Below are positions 26,746 to 26,883 of a stretch of DNA of 26,883 nt, one piece after another (positions within the stretch are counted from its first letter, which is position 1; each line of letters starts with the position of its first letter). The translations under genes and the position numbers were made by a program. Under the pieces are notes generated by a model. The model saw only the letters and a program-made list of their open reading frames with translations. It did not search any database and had not been told where the DNA came from. Source of the DNA: CBDULQ01 sp965368115 (GTDB taxonomy: Bacteria > Pseudomonadota > Gammaproteobacteria > SZUA-229); contig CBDULQ010000014.1 in NCBI GenBank assembly GCA_965368115.1, forward strand, positions 1-26,883, in the 5' to 3' direction.

Positions 26746-26883
26746 ATTTAACTGCTCAGGGCTTGGGAATATAATCGGACACCTGATCAGATAACCGTTG
26801 GACAAAGTGCCAACCACACTGATCAACAGATTCATCGCATTGTTTTTATTAGATTTTCTATTGCGATGGAATGATACTTGAAG

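Larger units (their letters stand above)
26526..26883. other. Gene-free 358-base right end, rich in inverted repeats
   Basis: No convincing gene. After the 16-bp inverted repeat, a second nested structure abuts it at 26582-26648 (outer arms ATTGCAGA/TCTGCAAT, inner arms CAGCCTTT/AAAGGCTG), then a T-run at 26660-26665, a 14-bp palindrome at 26732-26745 and a 7-bp inverted repeat CATCGCA/TGCGATG at 26833-26868. The next gene probably starts beyond the window. Confidence 0.6.

Noticed and set aside
26710..26835. 41-codon open frame on minus
   Set aside because: No ribosome site, no hydrophobic or domain pattern, and it overlaps the 14-bp palindrome; probably chance.

Overview
The window looks like the chromosome of a gammaproteobacterium. 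It carries an argS gene followed directly by an FtsN-like SPOR gene, a full-length HrpA of 1299 residues, a pyruvate kinase, an ExeA-type ATPase and a CHASE4/GGDEF/EAL signalling protein. Base composition is moderate and even throughout. A diheme cytochrome c fused to DUF302 would fit a respiratory, possibly sulfur- or metal-metabolising lineage, but that placement is weak. I see no rRNA, tRNA, CRISPR array, integrase, transposase or prophage gene.

Layout. 1-2.8 kb: the 3' part of argS, an overlapping SPOR-domain gene and a small SCP2-like gene, all on plus. 2.86-4.55 kb: a NarL-type two-component pair. 4.58-5.1 kb: a secreted four-cysteine protein on minus, divergent from hrpA. 5.3-9.2 kb: hrpA. 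9.3-12.4 kb: a periplasmic alpha/beta hydrolase followed closely by a membrane GGDEF-EAL protein. 12.5-14.4 kb: a diheme cytochrome c-DUF302 fusion overlapping a stand-alone DUF302 gene, then a PilZ protein. 14.6-17.1 kb: an exported metallo-beta-lactamase-fold hydrolase 15 bases before an iron-sulfur photolyase/cryptochrome. 17.1-18.6 kb: pyruvate kinase on minus. 18.6-19.25 kb: a gap holding an unlisted 43-residue membrane ORF. 19.26-19.94 kb: a two-helix membrane protein. 19.98-25.1 kb, all minus: a LapG-like periplasmic protease, a membrane HD-GYP protein 13 bases downstream, and an ExeA-like ATPase with a TolA-like periplasmic half. 25.3-26.5 kb: a divergent TPR plus outer-membrane beta-barrel protein. 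The last 350 bases carry no gene but several strong inverted repeats.

How the genes fit together. Cyclic-di-GMP is the recurring theme. There is one apparently competent synthase/hydrolase with an inhibitory I-site, one PilZ receptor, and one HD-GYP protein whose metal-binding residues are mostly replaced. The most interesting unit is the two-gene operon of a LapG-like cysteine protease and this catalytically degenerate HD-GYP membrane protein. In the known Lap system LapG is controlled by LapD, a membrane receptor with degenerate GGDEF-EAL domains. Here a degenerate HD-GYP receptor with a large periplasmic domain sits in the position where LapD would be expected. That suggests, by inference only, a Lap-like inside-out control circuit built from a different c-di-GMP domain. 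The ExeA-like ATPase and the outer-membrane barrel next to it may belong to the same cell-envelope or surface-protein programme.
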